The notes under the pieces: generated by a model
Told to the model about the DNA's origin: nothing
What the model saw: the letters and a program-made list of their open reading frames with translations, nothing else
Database searches by the model: none
Position numbers and translations under genes: made by a program
NCBI RefSeq assembly: GCF_001571305.1
Contig: NZ_BCTN01000013.1
Location: forward strand, 62,001-126,000
Direction: 5' to 3'
DNA: 64,000 nucleotides
DNA from: Erwinia persicina NBRC 102418
GTDB taxonomy: Bacteria > Pseudomonadota > Gammaproteobacteria > Enterobacterales > Enterobacteriaceae
Shown: piece by piece, positions 16,604 through 26,798 of the stretch
Layout: the number at the start of each line of letters is the position of its first letter
Position numbering within the stretch: the stretch's first letter is position 1

Positions 16604-17359
16604 ATGGTCGGTCAGACTGCCATTTCTCAACTTTCCGCAGCCATGAGCGATCAGCCTGCCCCGATTTACCTGCGTGTTAAACAGGCTATCATCAGCCAGA
16701 TCAGCGAAGGGGTGTGGAAAGCCAATCAGCGGGTACCGTCAGAGAGCGAGCTGGTCAATGAGCTCGGCGTAAGCCGGATGACCATTAACCGTGCGCTGCG
16801 TGAGCTCACCAGCGAAGGCTATCTGATCCGTATGCAGGGGGTCGGGACGTTTGTCGCGGAGGTGAAGGGCTACACCGCTATGCTGGAAGTGCATAACATC
16901 GCGGAAGAGATTGCCCAGCGCGGCCACCGTCACAGCTGCAAAATTCTGACGCTGTGTGAAACGAAAGCCGACCCGGAACAGGCCGCCGTGCTGGGGTTAA
17001 CCCCCGGTCAGCCGCTGTTTCATTCGCTGATGGTGCACTATGAAAATGAGCAGCCGGTGCAGTTGGAAGATCGTCTGGTCAATCCGCAGATGGCCCCGGA
17101 TTATCTGCAGCAGGATTACGCTAATCAGACGCCCTATACCTATCTGATGCGCGTGGCACCGCTGACGGCGGGGGAGCATATTGTCGAAGCGGTTCTGCCC
17201 GATGTTCAGCAGTGCCACCATCTGGCGATTGAGGCGCAGGAGCCCTGCCTGCTGATCCGTCGCCAGACCTGGAGTGACGGGAAAATTGTTACCTATGCGC
17301 GCCTGCTCTATCCCGGTTCGCGCTATAAGCTGTTGGGACGCTTTAAAGGTCACGGCTGA
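16604..17359 (+). CDS. hutC: histidine utilisation repressor HutC
   Basis: The 251-residue GntR/HutC-family repressor has an N-terminal winged helix (residues about 20-88: PIYLRVKQAIISQISEGVWKANQRVPSESELVNELGVSRMTINRALRELTSEGYLIR) and a C-terminal UTRA ligand domain that senses urocanate. AAGGA lies 7 bases before the ATG at 16604; a second in-frame ATG at codon 14 is possible. It is transcribed divergently from hutHU and convergently with hutFD, and likely controls all hut transcription units in this cluster. Confidence 0.96.
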   Translation: MVGQTAISQLSAAMSDQPAPIYLRVKQAIISQISEGVWKANQRVPSESELVNELGVSRMTINRALRELTSEGYLIRMQGVGTFVAEVKGYTAMLEVHNIAEEIAQRGHRHSCKILTLCETKADPEQAAVLGLTPGQPLFHSLMVHYENEQPVQLEDRLVNPQMAPDYLQQDYANQTPYTYLMRVAPLTAGEHIVEAVLPDVQQCHHLAIEAQEPCLLIRRQTWSDGKIVTYARLLYPGSRYKLLGRFKGHG

Positions 17360-17365
17360 CAGCCG

Positions 17366-17941
17366 TTATACTTCGAGCCGCAGAGGCATTGCCTGCTCCC
17401 GGGTTTCCAGCGTGCCCCACAGCAGCCGGGCGTCGGCAGAGAGCGGAATAAAAGCCCCGCCGTGGTTCTCCCACCAGGCCCCCTGACCGGCTGACAGCAG
17501 CGTTTGCTGATGCTGCCACTGCCCGGCAAGCACATAGACCACGCCCGCCACGGCGCTGGCCGGAGCAAAACGTGCGGTCGTTATGCCAGCCGCCGGGTGA
17601 TAAGCGCTGCGTCGTGCCATCAGGTTAAAATCAGTGCTGGTCTGACCGCACAGGCGGGCCGCAATCGGTTCTTCTCCGGCAAAAGCAAACGGCTGATGCA
17701 GTGCCAGCCGCTGGTACAGTGTGCCATGTCGGTAGAGCAGGACGTCGCCACTCAGCAGCGTAATGATACGGTCGATACCGGGAAACGATGAAAATTCGCC
17801 GTCTGCAGCAATAGTGGCGATGCTGATACGCCAGTCAAAATCTGGCGAACCGGGAGGGTAACTGATGATCTCCCGTGTTTCCCCGCCGCCGTTACGCCAT
17901 GGCGTTACCCTGAGCCTGTTGCTGTCATAAAGATGGATCAT
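17366..17941 (-). CDS. hutD: HutD family protein
   Basis: The 191-residue bicupin-fold protein opens with the HutD signature RVTPWRNGGGETREI and continues with DFDWRISIATIAADGEFSSFPGIDR. HutD limits histidine-degradation flux in Pseudomonas, probably by binding a pathway intermediate such as formylglutamate. Its ATG overlaps the TGA of hutF by 4 bases, so the two are co-translated. The gene ends 6 bases from the hutC stop with no obvious terminator between the convergent genes. Confidence 0.92.
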   Translation of the reverse strand: MIHLYDSNRLRVTPWRNGGGETREIISYPPGSPDFDWRISIATIAADGEFSSFPGIDRIITLLSGDVLLYRHGTLYQRLALHQPFAFAGEEPIAARLCGQTSTDFNLMARRSAYHPAAGITTARFAPASAVAGVVYVLAGQWQHQQTLLSAGQGAWWENHGGAFIPLSADARLLWGTLETREQAMPLRLEV

Positions 17942-19293
17942 CGCAGCGCCTCCAGCGCGTCACGCAGTCCGGCATCCGTCTCTGCCTGGCGGGCATGCTG
18001 ACCAGCGGTGATACGCTGCTGACCGGCCACGAAGACATCCTGAATTTGCGTGCGCTGCCCGGCAAACAGCCAGCGATTGAGCAGCGATACGTCCGGTGTA
18101 TTGTCCAGCAGCGCATCCCCGCCCAGCACCAGCCAGTCCGCGCGGAAACCGGGCTGCAGGCTACCTGTTTTCACCCCACAGGCCTGTGCGCCGCCGGCCA
18201 GCGCCTGCTGAAAGAGGACGTCGCCCACCGAAGCCTGCTGTGCCGTGACAATCCGGTTGCGGCGGCGATCCCGCAGGCGCTGGGCGTATTCCAGCCAGCG
18301 CAGCTCTTCCACGATGTCCAGCGACACATGACTGTCTGAGCCAATGCCCCAGCGTCCACCCTGTGCCACATACTCCGTCGCCGGGAAGATACCGTCACCC
18401 AGATTCGCTTCGGTGGTGGGGCACAGACCCGCGACGGCCTGACTGGCGGCAAGCCGGCGGATTTCATCCTCATCCAGGTGAGTGGCGTGAACCAGACACC
18501 AGCGAGGGTTGACGTCAAAGCGATCCAGCAGCCAGCTGACCGGCCGTTCGCCGCTCCAGGCCAGTGAGTCGTTAACCTCTTTTTCCTGTTCGGCAATATG
18601 GAGATGCACGGGCCAGTCGCCGGGGCTGTTGTCCAGTACCTCCCGCATCTGCCGTTCACTGACGGCGCGCAGGGAGTGGAAACAGACCCCCTGATTATGC
18701 AGCGGTCGCCCGGCAATCAGCGTTTGCAGGCGCTGCTGCTGGGCAAGATATTGTTGAGTATCCTGGATAAAACGCTTTTGCCCCGGTTGCGCAGGCTGGC
18801 TGCCAAATCCGGCATAGCTGTAGAGTACCGGCAACAGCGTCTGGCCGATGCCGCTCTGCTCAGCGGCGAGGATCAGTTGCTGCAACATGGCATCATCGCA
18901 AAAGGGATGCCCGTCGGGCTGATGGTGCAGATAGTGGAATTCGGCAACCTGGGTATAGCCGCCTTTCAACATATCAATATAGAGATGGGTGGCAATCGCA
19001 CCGACCTGTTGCGGCGACAGGCGCTGCACCATCCTGTACATCAGGTCACGCCAGGTCCAGAAGCTGTCCTGCGGATCGCCGGCGACTTCAGCCAGCCCGG
19101 CCATGGCGCGTTGAAACGCATGTGAGTGCAGGTTAGCCATCGCCGGGAGCACAATGCCATTAAGACGCTGTGCGCCCTCTGGCGTACTGTTGGCGGTAGT
19201 GGCGAGGATCATCCCCTGTGGGTCGACCTCGATCACAACATTGTGTTGCCAGCCGGCAGCCAGCAGGGCGCGGGGCGCAAAAAAGCGAGTCAT
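17938..19293 (-). CDS. hutF: formimidoylglutamate deiminase HutF
   Basis: The 451-residue amidohydrolase-superfamily enzyme hydrolyses N-formimino-L-glutamate to N-formyl-L-glutamate and ammonia. The metal-binding [15 protein letters not shown] motif lies near residues 50-64, followed by [18 protein letters not shown] and [10 protein letters not shown]. Its presence shows that this organism uses the five-step pathway described in Pseudomonas, not the four-step formiminoglutamase route of Klebsiella and Salmonella. AGGA lies 7 bases upstream of ATG 19293. Divergent from hutI across an operator. Confidence 0.96.
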   Translation of the reverse strand: MTRFFAPRALLAAGWQHNVVIEVDPQGMILATTANSTPEGAQRLNGIVLPAMANLHSHAFQRAMAGLAEVAGDPQDSFWTWRDLMYRMVQRLSPQQVGAIATHLYIDMLKGGYTQVAEFHYLHHQPDGHPFCDDAMLQQLILAAEQSGIGQTLLPVLYSYAGFGSQPAQPGQKRFIQDTQQYLAQQQRLQTLIAGRPLHNQGVCFHSLRAVSERQMREVLDNSPGDWPVHLHIAEQEKEVNDSLAWSGERPVSWLLDRFDVNPRWCLVHATHLDEDEIRRLAASQAVAGLCPTTEANLGDGIFPATEYVAQGGRWGIGSDSHVSLDIVEELRWLEYAQRLRDRRRNRIVTAQQASVGDVLFQQALAGGAQACGVKTGSLQPGFRADWLVLGGDALLDNTPDVSLLNRWLFAGQRTQIQDVFVAGQQRITAGQHARQAETDAGLRDALEALR

Positions 19294-19316
19294 GGTTGCT
19301 TCCTGTGCATTGTGGT

Positions 19317-19326
19317 TGTATATACA
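19317..19326. promoter_or_regulatory. HutC-type operator between hutF and hutI
   Basis: TGTATATACA is a perfect 10-bp palindrome identical to the core described for HutC sites in other bacteria. A further overlapping ATACATA repeat follows on the right. The position between divergent hutFD and hutIG allows one repressor dimer to control both directions. Confidence 0.8.
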
Positions 19327-19374
19327 TATACATACTTATGCATTAACAGTAAAGTGCGCAACGTGGGAGAGCGG

Positions 19375-20592
19375 ATGAACCAGCAACTCAACTGTGACCA
19401 TCTCTGGTATGGGGCTGATATGGTTACCATGCAGGGGGGGCGTTACAGCATCATTGAACAGGGCGCGATTGCCGTCAGCGGCGAAGAGATTGTCTGGGTC
19501 GGCCCTGAATCGCACAGCGCTCATATTCAGGCTGACCAGCGCACCGATCTGGGCGGCGGGATTGTGACGCCAGGCCTGGTAGACTGCCATACGCATCTGG
19601 TTTTCGGCGGCGATCGCAGCCATGAATTTGAACAACGTCTGAACGGTGTCAGCTACAGCGACATTGCCGCCGCAGGCGGTGGGATCCTTTCCACCGTTCG
19701 CGAAACGCGGGCGGCTTCCCAGGCCGGGCTGGTGGCCAGCGCCCGCCAGCGCCTGGTGCACCTGCTGGCCGAAGGGGTAACCACCGTCGAGATCAAGTCC
19801 GGCTACGGACTTGAAGTCGCCAGTGAACTGCGCATGTTGCAGGCCATCCGACAGCTGGCGCAGCAGATGCCCGTGCAGATTCAGGCCACCTGTCTGGCCG
19901 CGCATGCGGTGCCACCGGAGTATCAGCATCAGCCTGACGCCTGGGTTGACGTCATTTGCGACCAGCTTCTGCCCCAGGTTGCCGCCGCAGGCCTGGCCGA
20001 CGCGGTTGATGCGTTCTGCGAACATCTGGCGTTTTCGCCCGAACAGGTGCGGCGGGTGTTTACAGCCGCTCAGGCACTGGGGCTGCCGGTGAAGCTGCAC
20101 GCGGAGCAGCTCTCGCCGCTGGGAGGGAGTACCCTTGCCGCTGAATTCAACGCCCTGTCTGCTGACCATGTGGAATACGCCACAGAAAGCGATGTGGCGG
20201 CGATGGCACAACATGGCACGGTAGCCGTCCTGCTGCCGGGGGCTTTCTATCTGCTGCGTGAGACGCAGCGGCCACCCGTTGAGCTGTTTCGCCGCTACCA
20301 GGTGCCGATGGCGCTGGCCAGTGACGCTAACCCGGGCACCTCTCCCGCGCTCTCCCTGCGCCTAATGCTTAATATGGGCTGTACGCTGTTTGGTCTGACC
20401 CCGGAAGAGGCGCTGGCCGGGGTGACGCTCCACGGTGCGCGGGCGCTGGGACTCGATGACCGTCTGGGATCGCTGGAAAGCGGCAAGCGGGCCGATTTCG
20501 TTCACTGGCCGCTTGCCCGTCCAGCTGAACTGGTTTACTGGCTTGGCGGGCAGTTGCCCTGCCGGGTCATCTACAAGGGAGAAGAGCGATGA
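19375..20592 (+). CDS. hutI: imidazolonepropionase HutI
   Basis: The 405-residue metal-dependent hydrolase converts imidazolone propionate to formiminoglutamate, step 3. Motifs are [19 protein letters not shown] near residue 70, [19 protein letters not shown] and [11 protein letters not shown]. The ATG at 19375 has GGAG 5 bases upstream; the frame is open further left through hutF, but those starts have no ribosome site. The TGA overlaps the hutG start. Confidence 0.96.
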   Translation: MNQQLNCDHLWYGADMVTMQGGRYSIIEQGAIAVSGEEIVWVGPESHSAHIQADQRTDLGGGIVTPGLVDCHTHLVFGGDRSHEFEQRLNGVSYSDIAAAGGGILSTVRETRAASQAGLVASARQRLVHLLAEGVTTVEIKSGYGLEVASELRMLQAIRQLAQQMPVQIQATCLAAHAVPPEYQHQPDAWVDVICDQLLPQVAAAGLADAVDAFCEHLAFSPEQVRRVFTAAQALGLPVKLHAEQLSPLGGSTLAAEFNALSADHVEYATESDVAAMAQHGTVAVLLPGAFYLLRETQRPPVELFRRYQVPMALASDANPGTSPALSLRLMLNMGCTLFGLTPEEALAGVTLHGARALGLDDRLGSLESGKRADFVHWPLARPAELVYWLGGQLPCRVIYKGEER

Positions 20593-21374
20593 ATGCCTTT
20601 CAGTTCAGCGCCGGCACGCTGCCGCTGCTGCTCAGTATTCCCCATGCGGGGACGCAACTGACACCGGAAGTCGAGGCGGGATTAAGCGAAGCCGCCAGGG
20701 GCCTGCCGGATACCGACTGGCATATTCCTCAGCTGTACGATTTTGCTCGTGAAATGGGCATCAGCGTGCTGGTGGGTAACTACTCCCGCTTTGTGATTGA
20801 TCTCAATCGACCACCGGATAATCAGGCGCTCTACACCACGGCCACCACGGGTTTGTATCCGGAAACGCTGTTTGACGGTACGCCCACCTTTATCCCGGGG
20901 AAAACCCCAACGCCAGCGCAGCGTGAAGGCTATTTGCACAACATCTGGCAGCCGTACCATAACAACATTCAGCAAGAGCTGGCACGTCTCAAACAGCAGC
21001 ATGGCTATGCGCTGTTGTTTGATGCCCATTCGATTGCCTCCGTTATCCCGCGATTATTTGACGGCCAGCTGCCGGATATGAACCTGGGAACTAACGACGG
21101 CGTCAGCTGCAGCACGGCGATCACCCGGCGGCTGACGGAATGCTGCCAGGCACAGTCTGCGTTTAGCTGGGTGCTGAACGGGCGATTTAAAGGGGGGTAT
21201 ATTACCCGTGCGTATGGCAGGCCAGAAGCGGGTCAGCACGCCATACAGCTGGAGCTGGCACAGTGTAACTACATGGATGAACAGCCGCCTTTCGGCTGGC
21301 GTGAGGATAAAGCGGCCAGGCTGCAGCCGTTGCTCAGGCAACTGATCGGCACCCTGCTAAAGGGCCCTCATTAA
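20589..21374 (+). CDS. hutG: N-formylglutamate deformylase HutG
   Basis: The 261-residue N-formylglutamate amidohydrolase (PF05013) hydrolyses formylglutamate to glutamate and formate, the last step of the five-step pathway. Visible landmarks are [32 protein letters not shown] and [15 protein letters not shown]. It shares the name hutG with, but is unrelated to, the arginase-fold formiminoglutamase of four-step organisms. Coupled to hutI by an ATGA overlap and followed by a strong terminator. No histidine permease gene follows. Confidence 0.96.
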   Translation: MNAFQFSAGTLPLLLSIPHAGTQLTPEVEAGLSEAARGLPDTDWHIPQLYDFAREMGISVLVGNYSRFVIDLNRPPDNQALYTTATTGLYPETLFDGTPTFIPGKTPTPAQREGYLHNIWQPYHNNIQQELARLKQQHGYALLFDAHSIASVIPRLFDGQLPDMNLGTNDGVSCSTAITRRLTECCQAQSAFSWVLNGRFKGGYITRAYGRPEAGQHAIQLELAQCNYMDEQPPFGWREDKAARLQPLLRQLIGTLLKGPH

Positions 21375-21388
21375 GCGGTCGCCGCGTC

Positions 21389-21417
21389 GGGCGCAACATG
21401 GTTGCGCCCTTATTTTT
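21389..21417 (+). terminator. rho-independent terminator of hutIG
   Basis: A perfect 9-bp stem GGGCGCAAC/GTTGCGCCC with an ATG loop is followed by a T-rich tract (TTATTTTT) 15 bases after the hutG stop. Confidence 0.92.
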
Positions 21418-21420
21418 GCC

Positions 21421-21942
21421 CTAGAGCAGCAGGGTTTCAATTTCCCGCCAGTTCTCTACACGCCGGTAACCCGTCACATGACGGTTATGCGGGGCCGAAT
21501 AGAGAATGCCTTCCCCGCAGAAGTGGGCGAAGTTAATCACATTGTCATCGATCATATAGTCGGCATTGATAATGCTTTTATTGCCACAGAACACGATGTT
21601 GCTGGGCTTAATCGCCGGGAAATGGGTCTTCAGCCACTGAAACTTGGCATTAAAAGAGGTCGGGACTTCCATCGCCGCGGTGGTGATAAAGATCTCATAA
21701 TGTTCACTCAGGCTGGCGATCACCCGCTGGCTGTCGGCAATGACGCCGAGATCGGCAAAGAATGCCGGATCGCCGACCAGCTCAAAAATCTCGACCAGTT
21801 TTGCCGGATCTTCCTGATGAAGATTAAACAGGTTGAGCTCATCCAGCGTCAGCTGCTGTGAAAAATGCGCGTTCCATGTGGTTAACATCTTAGGATGAAA
21901 ATCAGCGATAACTTCATCCATATCGATGGCGATGCGTTTCAT
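21421..21942 (-). CDS. 5'(3')-deoxyribonucleotidase family protein (NT5C type)
   Basis: The 173-residue HAD-fold phosphatase begins MKRIAIDMDEVIADFH, the DxDxV nucleophile motif. TTAAMEVPTSF and DYMIDDNVINF complete the HAD set. The family (PF06941) dephosphorylates deoxyribonucleoside monophosphates. ATG 21942 is chosen because residues upstream in the frame show no family similarity. It ends close to the hutIG terminator with convergent orientation. Confidence 0.85.
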   Translation of the reverse strand: MKRIAIDMDEVIADFHPKMLTTWNAHFSQQLTLDELNLFNLHQEDPAKLVEIFELVGDPAFFADLGVIADSQRVIASLSEHYEIFITTAAMEVPTSFNAKFQWLKTHFPAIKPSNIVFCGNKSIINADYMIDDNVINFAHFCGEGILYSAPHNRHVTGYRRVENWREIETLLL

Positions 21943-22025
21943 AATCACTCCATGACAAACGGTTTTCAGAGCCGCCATCATAGCAAAAAAAGCCCGCCTG
22001 TGAGGTCAGCGCGCAGGTTAAGCTC

Positions 22026-22658
22026 TCAGCTGTTGCGTGCGTCCGGCCTGACCATATCAAAGCGCAGCGCTTCACTGATGGCGTAATAGGCAGAAGGGCC
22101 GCCAGCACGCAGGATCGGTTCGGCCTGCGCTGTCTGGTAGATACCCTCGACCAGCAGCGCATCATCAATATGCACCGCCACCACTTCACCCAGAACCAGC
22201 CAGCTGGGAATTTGTTCGCCGTCAGCGGTGGTTAACTGAATACACTGAGACAGCCGGCATTCGAAGTTAACCGGGCTTTCCGCCACCATACTGACGTTAA
22301 CCAGGCTGGCGGGCAGGGCGGTGAGACCGGAATAAGCAAATTCATCTTCGCCGTGGGCCAGCGATGCTGAACTCTCGTTCATCGGAACCGCCAGCGAGCG
22401 CGTCGCCAGGTTCCAGACAAACTCACCGGTTTCCACAATATTTGCAACGCTGTCTTTCCAGCCGCTGCTGGCAAAGCCAATCACCGGCGGCCGGTAGTTA
22501 AAGCAGTTAAAAAAGCTGTAAGGGGCAAGGTTGCGCTGCCCGGCTGCATTCTGCGAACTGATCCAGCCAATCGGACGCGGGCCAATAATCGCATTCAGCG
22601 GATCGTGCGGCAGGCCGTGGCCCTGTTTGGGCTGATAGGAATAACGAGTGCGGGACAT
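22026..22658 (-). CDS. flavin reductase-like FMN-binding protein
   Basis: The 210-residue protein belongs to the flavin reductase-like/flavoprotein oxygenase family (PF01613): GHGLPHDPLNAIIGPRPIGWISSQNAAGQRNLAPYSFFN, then VNFECRLSQCIQL and WLVLGEVVAVHID. Members bind FMN and reduce or oxygenate small substrates. GGAG lies 5 bases before ATG 22658. Transcribed divergently from rlmF. The specific substrate is unknown. Confidence 0.85.
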   Translation of the reverse strand: MSRTRYSYQPKQGHGLPHDPLNAIIGPRPIGWISSQNAAGQRNLAPYSFFNCFNYRPPVIGFASSGWKDSVANIVETGEFVWNLATRSLAVPMNESSASLAHGEDEFAYSGLTALPASLVNVSMVAESPVNFECRLSQCIQLTTADGEQIPSWLVLGEVVAVHIDDALLVEGIYQTAQAEPILRAGGPSAYYAISEALRFDMVRPDARNS

Positions 22659-22762
22659 ACGGGCTCCAAAAATAAACAGGTTAAGACGGAAAAACGTCAC
22701 CGGTGGTTTACCATTATTATCACAGCAGGTATCTTACGCGCCTGCTGATAAGAGAATTGCCA

Positions 22763-23692
22763 ATGAAAACCCCTGCTGAAAAAAATGTGCTTCACCCACG
22801 CAACCGCCATCGCGGCCGTTATGATTTTGCTGCGCTGATTGCCAGCCACCCGCCACTGGCACCGTTCGTGGCGGTCAATAACTGGGGCAGCGAGTCCGTC
22901 GACTTTGCCAACCCGGACGCGGTGAAAGCGCTGAACCAGGCGTTACTGCGCCATTTTTATCAGATTGCCCACTGGGATATCCCGGAAGGTTTCCTCTGCC
23001 CGCCTGTGCCAGGGCGTGCTGACTATATTCATCATCTGGCTGACCTGCTGGCGGAAGATAACCGCCGCGTCGTACCTCGTGATATTAACGTTCTGGATAT
23101 TGGCTGTGGCGCTAACCTGATCTATCCGCTGATCGGCCACAGTGAATACCAGTGGCGCTTTACCGGCAGCGAAGTGAATGAGCAGGCAATGACTTCTGCG
23201 AATGCCATTATCGCAGCAAACCCGGGGCTCAACCGCGCCATTCGTCTGCGACGTCAGAAAGAGACTAACGCGATTTTTAACGGTGTAATTCACAAAAACG
23301 AGCTGTATCAGGCCGTGCTGTGTAACCCGCCGTTCCATGCCTCTGCCGCCGATGCGCACCAGGGAAGCCAGCGCAAACTGCGCAATCTGGGACTCGATCG
23401 CCATTCGCCGCTTAACTTCGGCGGGCAGCAGGATGAACTGTGGTGTGAAGGCGGCGAAGTCGCGTTCATCAACCGGATGATCGATGAGAGCGCCCGCTTC
23501 GGCCGCCAGTGCGTGTGGTTCACCACGCTGGTATCGCGTAAGGAGCACCTGCCGGACCTGTGGCGGGCACTGGAAGAGGCAGAGGTTGCCGCCATGCGTA
23601 CCGTGGAAATGGCACAAGGGCAGAAACAGAGCCGCTTCCTTGCCTGGAGCTTTATGGAGCAACCACAGCGTACCCGCTTACTGAGTAAATAA
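22763..23692 (+). CDS. rlmF: 23S rRNA m6A1618 methyltransferase RlmF
   Basis: The 309-residue SAM-dependent methyltransferase corresponds to E. coli RlmF/YbiN (308 residues). Landmarks are [22 protein letters not shown], the SAM loop [14 protein letters not shown] near 110-123 and the adenine methylase motif CNPPFHAS near 190. It methylates A1618 of 23S rRNA. ATG 22763 matches the family start; the frame is open 20 codons further upstream without a ribosome site. Confidence 0.96.
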   Translation: MKTPAEKNVLHPRNRHRGRYDFAALIASHPPLAPFVAVNNWGSESVDFANPDAVKALNQALLRHFYQIAHWDIPEGFLCPPVPGRADYIHHLADLLAEDNRRVVPRDINVLDIGCGANLIYPLIGHSEYQWRFTGSEVNEQAMTSANAIIAANPGLNRAIRLRRQKETNAIFNGVIHKNELYQAVLCNPPFHASAADAHQGSQRKLRNLGLDRHSPLNFGGQQDELWCEGGEVAFINRMIDESARFGRQCVWFTTLVSRKEHLPDLWRALEEAEVAAMRTVEMAQGQKQSRFLAWSFMEQPQRTRLLSK

Positions 23693-23697
23693 CCCTT

Positions 23698-25953
23698 TTA
23701 CTGCGGGGCCTCGAGAGCTGCCATACCGGCAGCGCCGTCAGCCAGAGGCCCGCTTTGCATCACCTGCACCGTCTGGTGTGGGGCTTGTATCCCTGCCGCA
23801 TCAAAGTGTTTTTTCACCCTGGCGTCCAGTGCAAAACGTACCGTCCACTGTTTCAGCGGCTGGGTGGTAAACGACACGCGGACGGTAAATGACCGATCGG
23901 TTAACCCCACCAGGCCCGAGAATGACGGCTCACCGATCACCATGCCTCGAATGTTCTCATCTTCCAGCAGATCCTGTACCGCGGCCTGAAGCGTGGCGTT
24001 AACGCGCTCCGCGTCTTCCCGCCGGTCAACATCATAATTGGCGACAAACGATCCGATGCCGCGAACAAAGTTGGCGAAGGTGGTGATCGAAGACCAGGGA
24101 ATAATATGATAAGCCCCGGTATCCTGACGGACGCCAACGGATCGGATCGACATCCGTTCCACCGTGCCGGTGATCGGCCCGATGGTCACCAGATCACCGG
24201 TGTTCATACCATTTTCGAACTGTATAAACACCCCGGTAATAATGTCTTTGACCAGCGTTTGTGAGCCGAAGGAGATCGCCAGACCCAGTGCCCCGGCCCC
24301 TGCCAGCAGCGGTGCGATATTGACCCCAATCTCTGACAGCAGAATCATAATCGTAATGGTACTGATGATCACCGCCAGCGCATTGCGGAACAGCGTCAGC
24401 AGCGTGCGGGTACGCGCGCTGGGCATCGGGCGGCCGTGAGAATCGGAGGCCAGACGGCTCTCAATCAGGCTTGCCAGCAGCGTCCAGCCCACCGCAGAGA
24501 AGAACAGGATCATGACAATGCGAATGATAATATCCACCAGTTTCTCTCCCGCCCCCACCGTCAGCCAGTGCCACAGGTCAAACAGTTCCCAGGCGTTGAG
24601 CAGCAGCAGGGTGACGGCAAAGACAGTGATAATGCGTGCCAGCTTGAGCATCGCAGAGACCCAGCCGTTCACCCGACTTTGCAGTTCCGGATAACTGCGT
24701 CGCAGTTCCGGTGACAGCACGATCGTTTTACTGATCCAGCGCGTCAGCATCCCGGATACCAGCGCGCCCACACTGACGATCGCCAGTGAACGCACGGTCG
24801 CTGCCATCATAAATTTCAGGCTGTCGCCGGGGTTGAACATTGAAAACAGAAACAGCGCGATAAAATAGGCACTGGCCAGCCAGTGCCAGACCAGTGAAAA
24901 GGCACGAATAAACAGCGCGAAGAAGGCCAGTGAACGGTCGGCAAGGCGCGTCAGCTCAAGCTGGATATTGCGTTTATTATGGAATATCAGATACAGCGCC
25001 CAGACGGTCATCACCCCCATCACCGCGACATTGACCAGCGCGGCCACCTGCACGTTCACCTGATTAGACACAATTGGCACGATAACCAGCAGGCCGTAGC
25101 CAATCAGCCCGCTTAACCAGCTCAGGCGCGTGTTCCAGTAGTGCGCTCGCGCGTCGCTGAGGTGGAAGAAGCGCAGCTGCGGATAACGCGGGCAGAACAA
25201 CAGACGAAGGATGGCTTTAAAGAATTCGATCAGGGCAAAGGCATTGAGGAACAGACCCTGCTGGTAGGCAATGGTGCGGCTCCCTGCATTCATATTATCG
25301 CTGAGGATCTGCCCGACAAACAGCGCCAGTACCAGCAGCAGCAGATCGATGACAAAGGCTGCAGCGATCATCGCTGGCAAATGCAGCCAGCTGCGGCGGT
25401 CGGCATTTTTCTGACGGCCCCAGGCCCCCATACGGCGATAAAGCGGTGTCACCGCCCAGCGAATTAACCAGTAAAACGCAAAAAGACCCGCCGCCAGCAT
25501 GGCGAAATGCTGCAGAGCGTTAAAAAAAGTCTGCTGATTAAACGGCTTGTGCGGGGCATTAGCAATATTGTGGTGGAGCTGTTGCAGGCGCGAAGCAAAT
25601 TCCCCGCCAAAATGACGGCTGACATCAGTAACGCCCTGCAGCACGGTTTTGTCTTCCTCTTCCGTGGGGGGCGTCAGCACGGGCTCTTTCACGCTGTCCG
25701 GCGTGGAGGATGCGGAACGGAGCTGATCGATCAGCGCCTGGCGCGACCGATCGTTTTCCAGGATGTTAGCCAGCGCGGCGTAGGCGGCTTTTTTCTCTGC
25801 GATATCCGGCTCTGCCTGGCTGTCAGGCGCTGGCTGAGACTGTGAGGCGGCCACAGCGGCGGCGGGCAACGTAACGGTGTGACCAGGGGGAGTAAAACCG
25901 GTGAGCAACAGCATAAATAAAAAGATACGCAATGGCGTGGCGAACCCAGACAT
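23698..25953 (-). CDS. ybiO: MscS-type mechanosensitive channel YbiO
   Basis: The 751-residue protein has a signal peptide, a coiled periplasmic region (residues about 40-135), a long multi-helix membrane region and a C-terminal MscS core (about 540-720). The core contains ISTITIMILLSEIGVNIAPLLAGAGALGLAISFGSQTLVKDIITG, which holds the pore-lining TM3, and the beta domain GDLVTIGPITGTVERMSIRSV. It releases solutes on hypo-osmotic shock. GGAG lies upstream of ATG 25953. Convergent with rlmF, 5 bp apart. Confidence 0.95.
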   Translation of the reverse strand: MSGFATPLRIFLFMLLLTGFTPPGHTVTLPAAAVAASQSQPAPDSQAEPDIAEKKAAYAALANILENDRSRQALIDQLRSASSTPDSVKEPVLTPPTEEEDKTVLQGVTDVSRHFGGEFASRLQQLHHNIANAPHKPFNQQTFFNALQHFAMLAAGLFAFYWLIRWAVTPLYRRMGAWGRQKNADRRSWLHLPAMIAAAFVIDLLLLVLALFVGQILSDNMNAGSRTIAYQQGLFLNAFALIEFFKAILRLLFCPRYPQLRFFHLSDARAHYWNTRLSWLSGLIGYGLLVIVPIVSNQVNVQVAALVNVAVMGVMTVWALYLIFHNKRNIQLELTRLADRSLAFFALFIRAFSLVWHWLASAYFIALFLFSMFNPGDSLKFMMAATVRSLAIVSVGALVSGMLTRWISKTIVLSPELRRSYPELQSRVNGWVSAMLKLARIITVFAVTLLLLNAWELFDLWHWLTVGAGEKLVDIIIRIVMILFFSAVGWTLLASLIESRLASDSHGRPMPSARTRTLLTLFRNALAVIISTITIMILLSEIGVNIAPLLAGAGALGLAISFGSQTLVKDIITGVFIQFENGMNTGDLVTIGPITGTVERMSIRSVGVRQDTGAYHIIPWSSITTFANFVRGIGSFVANYDVDRREDAERVNATLQAAVQDLLEDENIRGMVIGEPSFSGLVGLTDRSFTVRVSFTTQPLKQWTVRFALDARVKKHFDAAGIQAPHQTVQVMQSGPLADGAAGMAALEAPQ

Positions 25954-26044
25954 CCTCTTCTCCTGTGGTGGCGCGCAGCAGAAAAGTATAGTCCCTCAGG
26001 CGGGGCAGGGAGAAAAGCAAATTTTTTAAGACAAAGGCGAAAGC

Positions 26045-26068
26045 AGGGGCGAACGCGGGTTCGCCCCT
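26045..26068 (-). terminator. hairpin after glnQ
   Basis: A 10-bp stem AGGGGCGAAC/GTTCGCCCCT with a 4-base loop begins 8 bases after the glnQ stop (minus strand). Only short T runs follow, so it may act partly as an mRNA 3' stabiliser. Confidence 0.6.
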
Positions 26069-26075
26069 GAAGGGA

Positions 26076-26798
26076 TTACGACACGTGCTGCAGGAACTCT
26101 CGCAGACGAGCACTTGGCGGGTTGGAGATCAACTCGTCAGGGTTACCATCTTCGGCAATACGGCCTTTATCGATGAAGATCAGGCGTGAGGCCACTTTCT
26201 TCGCGAAGCCGACTTCATGGGTCACGATCACCATCGTCATCCCCTCTTCGGCCAGATCCTGCATCACTTTCAGTACTTCGTGGCGCAGTTCCGGGTCAAG
26301 GGCAGAGGTCGGCTCATCAAACAGCATCATCTTGGGCTTCACTGCCAGTGCACGGGCAATCGCCACGCGCTGCTGCTGGCCACCGGACAGCTCGGAAGGG
26401 AAGTGGTTAGCCCGTTCAGCCAGGCCGACTTTGCCCAGCAGTTCACGTGCCAGACGCTGCGCTTCTTCTTTCTTCGCGCCGCGCACGCGGATCGGCCCGA
26501 AAGCCACGTTGTCCAGCGCACTCATCTGTGGGAACAGATGGAACTGCTGAAACACCATGCCGGCTTCCTGGCGGATTAGCCGATCGTCCACTTTCGGATC
26601 ATTCACTTTCTTGCCATCGACAATCAGCTCACCGCTGGTGATCTCTTCCAGCTTATTGATACAGCGCAGCAGCGTTGACTTACCTGAGCCGGAAGGGCCG
26701 ATAATCACCACCACTTCACCCTGATTAATTTTCAGGTCGATATCATGCAGAACCTGGGTAGCACCAAAGTGCTTGGATACATTTTTAAATTCAATCAC
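26076..26798 (-). CDS. glnQ: glutamine ABC transporter ATP-binding protein GlnQ
   Basis: The 240-residue ATPase energises glutamine uptake with GlnP and GlnH. Walker [10 protein letters not shown] is near residues 34-42, the signature [15 protein letters not shown] near 132-146 and Walker [12 protein letters not shown] near 154-164. The ATG overlaps the glnP stop by 4 bases. Confidence 0.97.
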   Translation of the reverse strand: MIEFKNVSKHFGATQVLHDIDLKINQGEVVVIIGPSGSGKSTLLRCINKLEEITSGELIVDGKKVNDPKVDDRLIRQEAGMVFQQFHLFPQMSALDNVAFGPIRVRGAKKEEAQRLARELLGKVGLAERANHFPSELSGGQQQRVAIARALAVKPKMMLFDEPTSALDPELRHEVLKVMQDLAEEGMTMVIVTHEVGFAKKVASRLIFIDKGRIAEDGNPDELISNPPSARLREFLQHVS

